Part shown: positions 16,494 to 24,671 of the stretch, in pieces
How positions within the stretch are numbered: the first letter of the stretch is position 1
Layout: each line of letters opens with the position of its first letter
From: Pseudonocardia kunmingensis
GTDB lineage: Bacteria > Actinomycetota > Actinomycetes > Mycobacteriales > Pseudonocardiaceae
Length of the DNA: 64,000 nt
NCBI RefSeq assembly: GCF_006716445.1
Contig: NZ_VFPA01000002.1
Span: forward strand, 496,001 to 560,000
Direction: 5' to 3'
The notes under the pieces: model-generated
The model's input: only the letters and a program-made list of their open reading frames with translations
Told to the model about the DNA's origin: nothing
Database searches by the model: none
Translations under genes and position numbers: made by a program

Positions 16494-18304
16494 GTCGCCT
16501 CCTTCCACGAGCTGACGTAGCGGTCGGGACCGAGGGCCGCGCTGGCCGCGGTGCGCAGCTCGCGCAGGGCGGTGGCGGCGTAGGCGTTGATGTCGGTGGC
16601 GTCCTGCTCGCGGTACCAGGGCAGGAGCTCGCCGAGACCAGCGGGACGCCCGGTGGCGAGCAGGACGGCATGGGTCTTCGGCAACGCGCGCAGCTCGGAC
16701 GCGGGCAGGATCGGCTGCCGGATGGTGGAGTACTGGTGCGACGGGCCGCCGCTGCGATTCACGCTGATCGACTGCTTCTCGACGTCGTGCTCGCCGATGA
16801 GGCCGGACAGCTTCTGCAGGAACGTGTGGTCGTCGACTCCGGCGCCGACGAGCTTGATCGTGGCGGCGGACCACAGGGCGTCCATGCCTTGTGCGCCCCA
16901 CACGCCGACGCCCTGTTGGTAGCTCTGCAGCATGGTCATCACCTGCAGGCCGCGAGAGCCGAAGTGGCTGTAGAGCTGGGGGAGTTGCCGGATCGGGCAG
17001 ATGTTGGCCGCTTCGTCGAGGACCGCGACCACGGGTGGGTCGACGCGTCCGCCGCGGGCCTGGGCGACGAGCTCGGCGACCTCGAGCATGCGGTCGACCA
17101 GGGCGGCGACAACGGGTGCGGCCGTGCCGGCGCCTTCCTTGGACAGCAGGTGCAGGGTCGTCGGTGTGTGCTCGGCGGTGGCGAGGATCTGCCACGGCTC
17201 GAGTTCGGTGATCTCGGTGCCGCCGGGCTCGCGCCAGGTCTCAGGTGGCGTGATCCAGCGCAGGATGCGTTCCGAGGTCAGGGCCTTGGTCGCGGTCCGC
17301 GCGGTTTGGAAGATCCCTTTGGTCGTGACCTCCGCGCCGGAGAGGCTGGCCTCGAGGTCGGCGGCTTCGTGGCCCGCGCCCGCCCGATCGAGGGCGGCGA
17401 TGGCGTCCCGGCGGCCGACCTGCAGCCAGGACATCGCGTCGCGCAGCGTTCCGCCGGAGAGGGCTGCGGCGAGGAAGGTGCCGGTGAGGACCTGTTCGCC
17501 GGCTGCGTGGAAGAACGGGTCGCGGCGGGCGCCGCCGATGGTCTGCATGAAGTGCCCGGCGAGTCGGGCCGCGGCCTCGATCCGTGCGGCATCGGGTGCC
17601 TCGCGGATCGCGCGCAGCAGATCCCACCACCAGGTCTGGCGGTGGTAGGCGATCTCCTGCGGGTCGAACGTCCACACGGGACCGCGCTGGCTCCGCATCC
17701 CGGCGGTGAGCGCCCACAGGTCGGCCTTGTTGGACGTGGCGATCGCGAGCCCGGGCGCGGACAGGACCGCAGGCACGGCGATCGCGCTGGTCTTGTTCGC
17801 CCGCGGACCCATGATGACCAGTGCGACGTCCTCCCAGGACATGCGCACCTCGCGCCCGCCAACTCGCAGCATTCGGATGCCGAGGTCGCGGGCAGGTACG
17901 GGATCGGATCCCTGCAGCGCCGGGCGGAGTTGGCGCGCCTTGCGCTCCGCCGCGGACCCGGCCAGATCACCCAGCTGACGCGCTCGCAGCAGCGGAGCGT
18001 GTCGTACGGATCGTCGGACCAGCACCGTTGCCACCGTCGTAAGGCCGGCTTCCACGCCGAAAGCCGTGGCCAGCACCGTCCAGAAGACAGCCCCGGTCGC
18101 GGTGGGCGGAAGCGCGCCGGACGCGAGGGAGAACGGGAGCTGGAGCCCGAGCGGTGGGGCGGCCCAGCTGCCGGTGCTGATCAGCGCAGCCGTCCCGGTG
18201 GCGACCCACGTGTTGACCGACACCACCCCGACGGCGCCGAGCACACCGAGGAGCAGCAGCGGCGCAGCGGCGTCACGCGCCACCGCCCGCACCGGGGCGG
18301 TCAC
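16490..18304 (-). CDS. VirD4/TraG-like coupling protein
   Basis: A 604-residue membrane ATPase. Hydrophobic N-terminal segments (PLLLLGVLGAVGVVSVNTWV and AVFWTVLATAFGVEAGLTTV) precede the ATPase domain. The P-loop region reads VALVIMGPRANKTSAIAVPA; the glycine before Lys-Thr is Asn and one position is missing compared with GxxxxGKT. Walker B is PVVAVLDEAANICPIRQLPQ, followed by GLQVMTMLQSYQQGVGVWG. Such proteins pass DNA or protein substrates to the type IV channel. The GTG start overlaps the VirB4-like stop (GTGA). The altered P-loop may be normal for this actinobacterial branch; I cannot check. Confidence 0.82.
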   Translation of the reverse strand: MTAPVRAVARDAAAPLLLLGVLGAVGVVSVNTWVATGTAALISTGSWAAPPLGLQLPFSLASGALPPTATGAVFWTVLATAFGVEAGLTTVATVLVRRSVRHAPLLRARQLGDLAGSAAERKARQLRPALQGSDPVPARDLGIRMLRVGGREVRMSWEDVALVIMGPRANKTSAIAVPAVLSAPGLAIATSNKADLWALTAGMRSQRGPVWTFDPQEIAYHRQTWWWDLLRAIREAPDAARIEAAARLAGHFMQTIGGARRDPFFHAAGEQVLTGTFLAAALSGGTLRDAMSWLQVGRRDAIAALDRAGAGHEAADLEASLSGAEVTTKGIFQTARTATKALTSERILRWITPPETWREPGGTEITELEPWQILATAEHTPTTLHLLSKEGAGTAAPVVAALVDRMLEVAELVAQARGGRVDPPVVAVLDEAANICPIRQLPQLYSHFGSRGLQVMTMLQSYQQGVGVWGAQGMDALWSAATIKLVGAGVDDHTFLQKLSGLIGEHDVEKQSISVNRSGGPSHQYSTIRQPILPASELRALPKTHAVLLATGRPAGLGELLPWYREQDATDINAYAATALRELRTAASAALGPDRYVSSWKEAT

Positions 18305-19716
18305 GGGTGCTGCTTCCGGCGTCGGAAGGCCCGGTCGGTGTCGTAGAGGGTGGATTCGGTCGGTGTGAGGGTGAGGGCCACGGGGAGCCCGATCCGTTGA
18401 CCGGACTTGATGAGGTACTTGCCGCGGCCCGGGTGGGCGCGGCCGGTGTGCCAGGTCGGGGGTGCCGCCCACGAGGTGATCAGGGCGCGTTCGCCTTCGG
18501 TCAGCGAGGTGATGCGCGCGAGGCTGTCGAGTTCGGATTCGGCGAGGCCACCCAGGAGCAGGATCGCGTTGCGGGAGGCGAGTCCCCGTGCCTTGGCGCG
18601 GTCGGCCTCGGTGGGCAGGGCTTCGAGGTCGTCGAGGGAGTGGGTGATCTGGAACGAGACGACCCCGCGGTGGCGGCCGAGGCGGGTGATGCGGTCAGAG
18701 CGTTCGACGAGACCGGGGGCGGCGCGCAGGGCCCGCCACAGCTCGTCCTGCACCTGGATGACGTTGCGCGGCCTCGCACCGGTGCCCGCGGCGTCGACCA
18801 CGCCGGCCGCCCAGGCCCAGGAGCAGAGCATCGCGGCGGCCACGACGTCGTCCTCGTCGTCGTCGAGCGCGCTGATGTCCAGCGAGAGCGCAGGCGCAGA
18901 GCGATCGGCACGCACGGTGGAGGGCCGGTCGAATAGGCCGCGGATCGCGCCTTCGCACAGCAGCCCGAGCGTGTTGACCAGGTCGCGCGTGGTCCGGGCG
19001 TAGTCGGATGTGCCGCGGCAGGCCGCGATCCGCCGCATCGCGTCCGGGCCTTCGGTGAGGACGCGGAGGACGTCGGGGACGAGCGGGTCGGCGTCGGCGT
19101 GGGCGGCGAGGTCGAGCGCGGCACCGAGCAACCGGCGTTCGGTGGTGGTGACGTCGGCGCGACGCACGATGGTGATCAGCGCCTCGACCAGGGACAGTCG
19201 CCGCGCGCGGATGGTCTCCGCCAGCCGGGTCCGCTCGGTGCCGGTCGCGCCGTCGAGCTCGGCCCGCAGCGGCCCGGCGTCGAGTGGGTTGAGGCTGTGC
19301 AGACCACGGCCGATCCGGAAGACGGTGCCGCCGAGGGCGGCGACCAGTGGGGTGTATTCACCCTTGACGTCGCCCGGCACGACCGCGCGCATCCCGAAGC
19401 CGACAAGGCCGGTCAGCATGCGCTTGGTGATCGAGGATTTGCCGATGCCGGGCTGTCCCTGCACCCACACACCGGTGTTGGACACCAGACCGGCTCGCAG
19501 CCAGTGGGCGGGGTCGAGTCCGATGGGTTCGGCGGTGTGCAGGTGACGGCCCAGGGGGACGCCGCGGACGTCGGCGCCGGCGGACACGGCGAACGGGAAC
19601 AGTCCGCACAGCTGGCTGGTGGTGCCGGCGAACGCCGCTCCTGCCTCGACGTGGGCGGCGCGGCCTCCGCCGCGCAGGGGCCAGCCCCAGGCGCGGGGCA
19701 CGGTGTCGGTGCTCAT
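18301..19716 (-). CDS. VirB4/TraC-like conjugation ATPase
   Basis: A 471-residue ATPase. It has Walker A WVQGQPGIGKSSITKRML near residue 85, the TraC/VirB4-type segment VVPGDVKGEYTPLVAALGG, Walker B RNVIQVQDELWRALRAAPG, and the sensor-like SFQITHSLDDLEALP and AILLLGGLAESELDSL. It lacks the large N-terminal domain of full-length VirB4, which is probably supplied by the preceding SCO6880-family protein; this split arrangement is usual in actinobacteria. The ATG shares one base with the upstream stop (TGATG). Confidence 0.82.
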   Translation of the reverse strand: MSTDTVPRAWGWPLRGGGRAAHVEAGAAFAGTTSQLCGLFPFAVSAGADVRGVPLGRHLHTAEPIGLDPAHWLRAGLVSNTGVWVQGQPGIGKSSITKRMLTGLVGFGMRAVVPGDVKGEYTPLVAALGGTVFRIGRGLHSLNPLDAGPLRAELDGATGTERTRLAETIRARRLSLVEALITIVRRADVTTTERRLLGAALDLAAHADADPLVPDVLRVLTEGPDAMRRIAACRGTSDYARTTRDLVNTLGLLCEGAIRGLFDRPSTVRADRSAPALSLDISALDDDEDDVVAAAMLCSWAWAAGVVDAAGTGARPRNVIQVQDELWRALRAAPGLVERSDRITRLGRHRGVVSFQITHSLDDLEALPTEADRAKARGLASRNAILLLGGLAESELDSLARITSLTEGERALITSWAAPPTWHTGRAHPGRGKYLIKSGQRIGLPVALTLTPTESTLYDTDRAFRRRKQHP

Positions 19717-21203
19717 CACCGTCCCCCGCGGTGGGCGAGGAGTTCGGCGGGGTCGATGCCGATGCCGAGCGCGGCCGCGAACCCGGCGGCCTGTGATCCG
19801 CGCAGCCGGCGGAGCCGCAACTTCGCCTGTCCGGCGCGTTGCTCGACGTCGGCGGTTGCGGCGTCGAGGTCGGCGTCGTGCTGCACGGTTGTGGTGACGT
19901 AGGCGGTGATGCGTCCGACACCAGCGCCTTCGGCTTCCTCGCGTGCGGACTGCACGGCGCGGTCGCGGTCGTCGCGTTCGCGCTGGGTCTCGTCGCGGCG
20001 GGTGCGGGTCGCCCAGGCCCGGCGGATCTGGCCGCCGGTGACTTCGGCTTCGACCTTCGCGGCTGCCTGATCGGCGGGGTAGGGCTGGTAGAGCCAGGTG
20101 ACGCGGCGGGGGAACACACCTGGGGCGAGCAGGGGTGCGAGCACGGTCGGGCCGATGGCCTGGCGTGGCGCCTCGCGCAGTGCCCAGCTGACGGAGACGG
20201 CATAGTCGTGCCGGTAGTGGTCCCAGCGTTCGAGCGCAGCGACCGGTCCGGCGTCGGCCCAGTGCAGCAGCTGCGCCGCGTCGCTTTCGGTGGCGATGTC
20301 GCGGTGCGCCGCCGGGTCGAACGCGGCGCGGATGCGGCCGGTGAGCCACCCGACTTCGGCGCGCCCGAGCACCGCCACGCCGCAGGTGCCGAGCGTGGCC
20401 TCGAGCCCGGGCAACCAACGGCCCGCTTCGACGACGGCCGCGAACAGATCGGGCGGCTTCGGGGTGGCCTGGTTCGGGTCGAGGCATACGGTCAGGCGGA
20501 CGTCGACCGCGGCGCAGCTCGCCGGCGTCGCCGCCACCAACTCACCGAGCACCCGTTTGGCCAGCGTCGGAGCAGTCGGGTCGAGTTCACGGGCGACGTG
20601 CTCGGGGACGGTCGTGCCACCGGCAGGCACGGTGTCGACGGTGACCGCGATGTGGCGCACCAGCGGCTGGTAGCCCAGGTCGGCGAGGAACGCACCCCAT
20701 GAGGCGACCCACGCGTCGGTCTGGTCGCGGTCGGCCAGGTCGAGGCCGACGGGGGAGCAGCGCAGGACCGCGGAGAGCGTCCCCGTGCGCCGGTTCCACA
20801 GCAGCGCGTGCCGCCCGCCGCGGCCGTCGTCGACGTCGAGGGGGAGGAGCGGGGCGAGTACCCCCGGCAGGTCGGCAGCGCGTGGGTGCTCGGTGAGCAC
20901 CCCGGCCGAGAGCTCGGTCCAGCCGGCCGCCCGGGCCCGGGCGAACCTCCCCCGGCGCACGAGCACGTCGGCGAGGCTGACTCCGCCGACGCGCACGACG
21001 ATGCCGGCCACAACGGCTGCGGCCGCTCCGGCGAGTGGCAGGACGAAGCCCGGCGCGACCGACACCGCCAGCAGCGGTAGGAGGATCGCGAGGAACACCG
21101 TGATCGTCGCGGCGCTGCTCAGCCCCGCGACGCCCCAGCCCCGTTCGGGGCGCCAGTTGCCGTAGAGCCGGGGTTCCACCGGCCGGTTCTCCGCGGACGT
21201 CAT
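19716..21203 (-). CDS. SCO6880-family conjugation protein
   Basis: A 495-residue protein with two N-terminal membrane helices (TITVFLAILLPLLAVSVAPG and FVLPLAGAAAAVVAGIVVRV) and a large soluble part without a P-loop (RHALLWNRRTGTLSAVLRCS; PLVRHIAVTVDTVPAGG; RVTWLYQPYPADQAAAKVEA). This matches the SCO6880 family, which is thought to supply the membrane and N-terminal parts missing from the neighbouring VirB4-like ATPase. The ATG overlaps the upstream stop (ATGA). The C-terminal third is helical and arginine-rich. Confidence 0.75.
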   Translation of the reverse strand: MTSAENRPVEPRLYGNWRPERGWGVAGLSSAATITVFLAILLPLLAVSVAPGFVLPLAGAAAAVVAGIVVRVGGVSLADVLVRRGRFARARAAGWTELSAGVLTEHPRAADLPGVLAPLLPLDVDDGRGGRHALLWNRRTGTLSAVLRCSPVGLDLADRDQTDAWVASWGAFLADLGYQPLVRHIAVTVDTVPAGGTTVPEHVARELDPTAPTLAKRVLGELVAATPASCAAVDVRLTVCLDPNQATPKPPDLFAAVVEAGRWLPGLEATLGTCGVAVLGRAEVGWLTGRIRAAFDPAAHRDIATESDAAQLLHWADAGPVAALERWDHYRHDYAVSVSWALREAPRQAIGPTVLAPLLAPGVFPRRVTWLYQPYPADQAAAKVEAEVTGGQIRRAWATRTRRDETQRERDDRDRAVQSAREEAEGAGVGRITAYVTTTVQHDADLDAATADVEQRAGQAKLRLRRLRGSQAAGFAAALGIGIDPAELLAHRGGR

Positions 21204-22306
21204 GACGGCCCGCCGTTCTGCGGTGGTGCGCCTGTCATGCGTTCGGCCGCACCGCTCGCCATGGCCCCACCGGCCGCGGCGGCCATGCCGGCCGCGCCTG
21301 CCCGTCCGGCGACTGCTGCTGCGCCAGCGGGCTGCGGTGACGCGCGCGTGGGGGCGGAACCGGGTCCGGTGGCCTCCATTGCGGCGGCGCGACGGACTGC
21401 GGGGGACTGGCCGTAACTGCGGGCCATGGTCGCGGCGCCGACGGCGCCGAGGAATCCGGAGCCGCCGCCGGAGGCGCCGCCAATCTGGGTGCCGGTCCAG
21501 GAGAAGAACTTGAGCATCACCGGCATCGCGATGACGGCCAGCACGAGCACCATCAGCCCGGTGATCAAGGTGCTGATGTCGCCCGGGGCGTTCGAGCTCG
21601 TCGTCGACAGGTAGGAGAAGCCGATGTAATAGATGAACGCGGCGGCCGGCTTGTAGGCGACGATGGCGATCAACCACACGATCAACCGGTCCAGCCACCC
21701 GCGCGTGGAGCGGGTCAGCGACCCGGAGGCAGCGAGCGGCAGCATCGCAGCCAGCACGAGCAGCCCGGCTTGGCGTATCGCCATCATCACCCACTGGACC
21801 AGTGAAAGCACGGCGGCGACGACCGCGACGAGCAGGATGACGAAGGTGCCCGCGGTGCTGGTGGTCAGTGCGTCGCGCATCAGGAGCGCGAAGTTGTTCG
21901 CCGCCCCGTTCAGCAGCTCCTGGGCCAGCGCGTCCCCGGCGCGCAGTGCGGCTTGCAGGACGGTGAGGCCGAGCGCGGACACGACGGCGAAGCGGAACAG
22001 CCCCGTCGCCACCATGATCAGCGGCTCGCCCTTGCGGCTCAGGATCATCCGGATCGCCTGCACGAGGACCGAACCGACGAGGATCGTCGCGACCAGGGGC
22101 GCGGTCACGTCCTGCGCGGCGAGCACGGCCGAGTCCGCGGGGTTGACGCTGTCGGTCTCCGCCCACCAGGTCGAGGTCGTCACGACGAGGTCGGCGGCGC
22201 CGCGGGCGACCTCGGTGACGAGCGCCTGGAACGTCGAGGAGATCGCCTGCCCGGCCTGGCAGCCCAGGTCGAACGTCCCGCATTCCTGCGGCGGCTGGGC
22301 GATCAC
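21200..22306 (-). CDS. VirB6/TrbL-like polytopic channel protein
   Basis: A 368-residue protein with about six transmembrane helices (for example APLVATILVGSVLVQAIRMI; GTFVILLVAVVAAVLSLVQW; GLLVLAAMLPLAASG; IVWLIAIVAYKPAAAFIYY; LITGLMVLVLAVIAMPVML), as in VirB6/TrbL inner-membrane channel subunits. The N-terminus has a Cys pair in CGTFDLGCQAGQAIS. The C-terminal 80 residues are Ala/Gly-rich and disordered. The GTG start overlaps the previous stop. It would form the transfer channel together with the SCO6880 and VirB4-like proteins. Confidence 0.77.
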   Translation of the reverse strand: MIAQPPQECGTFDLGCQAGQAISSTFQALVTEVARGAADLVVTTSTWWAETDSVNPADSAVLAAQDVTAPLVATILVGSVLVQAIRMILSRKGEPLIMVATGLFRFAVVSALGLTVLQAALRAGDALAQELLNGAANNFALLMRDALTTSTAGTFVILLVAVVAAVLSLVQWVMMAIRQAGLLVLAAMLPLAASGSLTRSTRGWLDRLIVWLIAIVAYKPAAAFIYYIGFSYLSTTSSNAPGDISTLITGLMVLVLAVIAMPVMLKFFSWTGTQIGGASGGGSGFLGAVGAATMARSYGQSPAVRRAAAMEATGPGSAPTRASPQPAGAAAVAGRAGAAGMAAAAGGAMASGAAERMTGAPPQNGGPS

Positions 22307-22944
22307 GACTTCCGCCCGAGCAACGTGTAGCCGTCGGTGCCGGCATGGATCGACGGTGCCGGCAGCGGCACGCGCAGCTGCCAGTCCCCGTCGATCCAGC
22401 GCAGCGTCGCGTCGATGCGGGAGAGCCCTCCCAGGTCCCGGGCCTGGGGGGTCTCGGCCAGCAGCGACACGACGACGGCGTCGCCCCGCGGGTCGCCGGC
22501 GAGAATCCGGTAGTGCAGCGCCTGCGGCTGCAGCGCCGCACGGGAGGGCGAGTCCGACATCGGCAGCGCCGAGCGAAGCCGGGCCAGCGTGGTCGGGATG
22601 TCGCCGAAGCACTGCTCGGTAACGGTGGCTTCGGAGACGGCACCGGCAGCGGGGGAGACCCGCGCGGTGAGGTTGCTGGCGGCGATGGCCGCTCCGAGCT
22701 CGTCGTGGGCGAACCCGGCGCTGCGACCGTCGTGATGTTCGCGTGGTCCATGGGAGTCCGAGACGGCAGCGATCCCACCGGGAACCGCCTCGACCACCAC
22801 AACGGGTTCCGGGGGTAGGTGCGGCGCCGGCTGGTCCGCGGTGAGGAACCCGATCGTGCCGATGAGCACCAGCACGACGGTCAGCCCGGCGCCGATCGCG
22901 AGACTGCGTCGCCATGCCGCCCATCCGGTCAGGGGCGCGCTCAC
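22303..22944 (-). CDS. Bitopic protein of the type IV operon
   Basis: A 213-residue protein with an N-terminal transmembrane helix (SLAIGAGLTVVLVLIGTIGFL) and an extracytoplasmic part containing TVTEQCFGDIPTTLARLRSA and a C-terminal VTWx-like fold (TLRWIDGDWQLRVPLPAPSI). This layout resembles VirB8/TrbF/TcpC-like assembly factors that carry an NTF2-like domain; I infer a similar role from position and topology, not from a decisive motif. The GTG start and both ends overlap neighbours by four bases. Confidence 0.6.
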   Translation of the reverse strand: MSAPLTGWAAWRRSLAIGAGLTVVLVLIGTIGFLTADQPAPHLPPEPVVVVEAVPGGIAAVSDSHGPREHHDGRSAGFAHDELGAAIAASNLTARVSPAAGAVSEATVTEQCFGDIPTTLARLRSALPMSDSPSRAALQPQALHYRILAGDPRGDAVVVSLLAETPQARDLGGLSRIDATLRWIDGDWQLRVPLPAPSIHAGTDGYTLLGRKS

Positions 22945-23210
22945 AGCTGGAACGCCCCGACGATGAGCGCCGCGACCGACGCCAGCCCGAGCCCGCCGAG
23001 GACCCACGCCGAACCGACGAGGCCCTCGTAGGCGGTGGCCGAGCGGTTGCGGCGGCCAATGATCAGCATGAGGGCGCAGATCAGGATCCCGATCAGCCCG
23101 GCGAAGATCACGCCCCACTTCAGCCAACCGAGCAGCTGCGAGGCGAGTTCGTCCAGGCCCGGTGGAGCCGACGGGGGCGGGTCAGGTGGCGTGGCGAGCG
23201 GATCAGTCAT
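22941..23210 (-). CDS. Small two-helix membrane protein (VirB2/TrbC-like by position)
   Basis: An 89-residue protein with two transmembrane helices (WGVIFAGLIGILICALMLII and SAWVLGGLGLASVAALIVGA) joined by a short basic loop (GRRNRSATAYEG). Size and topology match VirB2/TrbC pilin-like subunits and the small membrane subunits of actinobacterial systems. There is no obvious cleavable leader. The ATG overlaps the previous stop (ATGA), and its own stop overlaps the next start. Confidence 0.62.
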   Translation of the reverse strand: MTDPLATPPDPPPSAPPGLDELASQLLGWLKWGVIFAGLIGILICALMLIIGRRNRSATAYEGLVGSAWVLGGLGLASVAALIVGAFQL

Positions 23211-23758
23211 CGTGCGGTCCTCCCGATCGTGGGTACGGGGCGTGCCAGCGGCGCAGCCGTGCGCCGGGTCGAGGCGGGGAGCGGAGCGCCGACCGCGGCC
23301 CGCAGCCCGCGGGCGGCGGTGGCGTAGCGGCGCAGCTGTCGGGGGAGCTCGGTGAGCGGCCGGGTGAGCAGGTCACGGACGTCGTCGAGCGGGACCGCGA
23401 GTTCCCGCCACCGGCGGACGAAAGGCAGCACCACCACGGCCGAGGTGTGCGGCTCGAGCAACCGCAGCCGCGCTGTGACCGGGCGGCTGGGGCCGGATGC
23501 GTCGGCGGCGGTGACGGCGACGACGGGTCGATGGCCAGCGGCGGCGAGGACGTGGGTGGCGCGGGACGCGCGCACGAGTGAGTCGCCGGTCGCGCGGCAG
23601 ACCAGGACGTCGACCGGTCGGCCGGTGAAGACGCCGCGGTCGAGGCCGGCGATCGCGCGCGCCACCGTGGTGGCGCCGACGCCGCCGGCCACGCCCGCGA
23701 CGGTGACCCGTGCCGGACCGCGCCGCGCAGCTGCGTCTCGCCCGTCGGTACTGACCAT
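23207..23758 (-). CDS. Deviant P-loop (ParA/MinD-like) protein, first gene of the type IV operon
   Basis: A 183-residue protein. The N-terminal segment VTVAGVAGGVGATTVARAIA resembles a ParA-type P-loop, but the GK-T lysine is Ala and no first-Lys signature is present. Later segments (VDVLVCRATGDSLVRASRA, HRPVVAVTAADASG, TSAVVVLPFVRRWRELAVP) fit a shortened Rossmann-like fold. The ATG is preceded by CGAGGAGCG. It could be a scaffold or positioning factor for the apparatus, like TadZ in the left operon; that is inference. The start of a nine-gene coupled operon. Confidence 0.58.
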   Translation of the reverse strand: MVSTDGRDAAARRGPARVTVAGVAGGVGATTVARAIAGLDRGVFTGRPVDVLVCRATGDSLVRASRATHVLAAAGHRPVVAVTAADASGPSRPVTARLRLLEPHTSAVVVLPFVRRWRELAVPLDDVRDLLTRPLTELPRQLRRYATAARGLRAAVGAPLPASTRRTAAPLARPVPTIGRTAR

Positions 23759-24089
23759 GTCCGCTCCTCGCGCCTGGAACCGCTGGCAGGACGATGGCGA
23801 GCGGACGTGGTCGCGGGATGGCGCGGACGTGGTTGATGCCTGGTGAGCGGCGACAACGCCGTGACCACGCGTCGTCGTGGCTGCTCGGCCGAGCAGCGGC
23901 GTCGTTGTCCGACGAGCCGTCGGATCCGGGCTGCGCGAGCCGGCTGCTCGGCTGCCTCGACACCTTCGATCGGCGCCGGAGAGCTGCGTCATGTGAGCGA
24001 GAGGCGGCGTCGGCGTGACGACCACGGCGCGCCACGGGACGACCACCCCAGAGGAGCACGGTCTGCGACGGTCGAAGGAGGAGGCATTC
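23759..24089. other. Divergent intergenic region upstream of the type IV operon
   Basis: About 330 bases between the minus-strand type IV operon and a plus-strand small gene. It must hold the operon promoter. Long open frames cross it on both strands but have arginine-rich, shadow-like composition. I see no convincing -10/-35 pair. Confidence 0.35.
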
Positions 24090-24386
24090 GTGACGATCCG
24101 TCGTGTGGTGGTTCCCGGCCCTAGCGGTCGTGAGGAGCGCCGCTGGCAGTCCGTCGAGAACCTGTGCTGTCCGGTCTGTCGGCGCTCGGTGCGGGCCCAG
24201 CCACCGGGCTACTGGCGTGTCGCCGACGGTCCGGTCCCCAGCTGGTCGCATCGCGATGGACGCGCGTTGTGCCGTATCCGCACCGACGACGGCACCCGCT
24301 TCGTCGATCCCGTCCCCCGGTCGGCGGCGACTCGTTCCCACCAGGCTGATCGAGGTGGGAGCGCTGCTGGCCCGCAGCTCGGGTGA
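24090..24386 (+). CDS. Small zinc-ribbon-like protein
   Basis: A 98-residue protein whose GTG start follows AAGGAGGAGG by six bases. It contains NLCCPVCRRSVRAQPPGYWR and a later single Cys (DGRALCRIRTDDG), so only one full CxxC is present. Product and partners are unknown. It opens divergently from the type IV operon and may be a cargo or regulatory gene of the element. Confidence 0.5.
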   Translation: MTIRRVVVPGPSGREERRWQSVENLCCPVCRRSVRAQPPGYWRVADGPVPSWSHRDGRALCRIRTDDGTRFVDPVPRSAATRSHQADRGGSAAGPQLG

Positions 24387-24671
24387 CGAACCCTGAGCGT
24401 GCCGTGGACGCCGGCGGCGGCTTCGGATCGAGCACCCCGACGGCGCTAGCACACGCAGCCAGAGGCGGTAGCTCAGTTCTTCGATTCGGCCACCAGCCGG
24501 GTGGCCGCTATCTCGCCCTCCCTCATGCCGAGCTGAGAGTCCGGGTTCGACCAGCGCCACGATACGACCAGTGATGCCACCGACAGGGCACCTGCACATC
24601 ACCCCAGGTTGATCGCCGGCGCGCCGGCGCTCCTTGGCAAAGCCGTACTCAACGAGTAGGAGGAGACCAGC

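Noticed and set aside
24459..24560. tRNA-like words (GGTAGCTCAG and GGTTCGACC)
   Set aside because: The D-arm-like and T-arm-like words are about 75 bases apart, far more than a tRNA allows, and no acceptor or anticodon stem can be formed between them.
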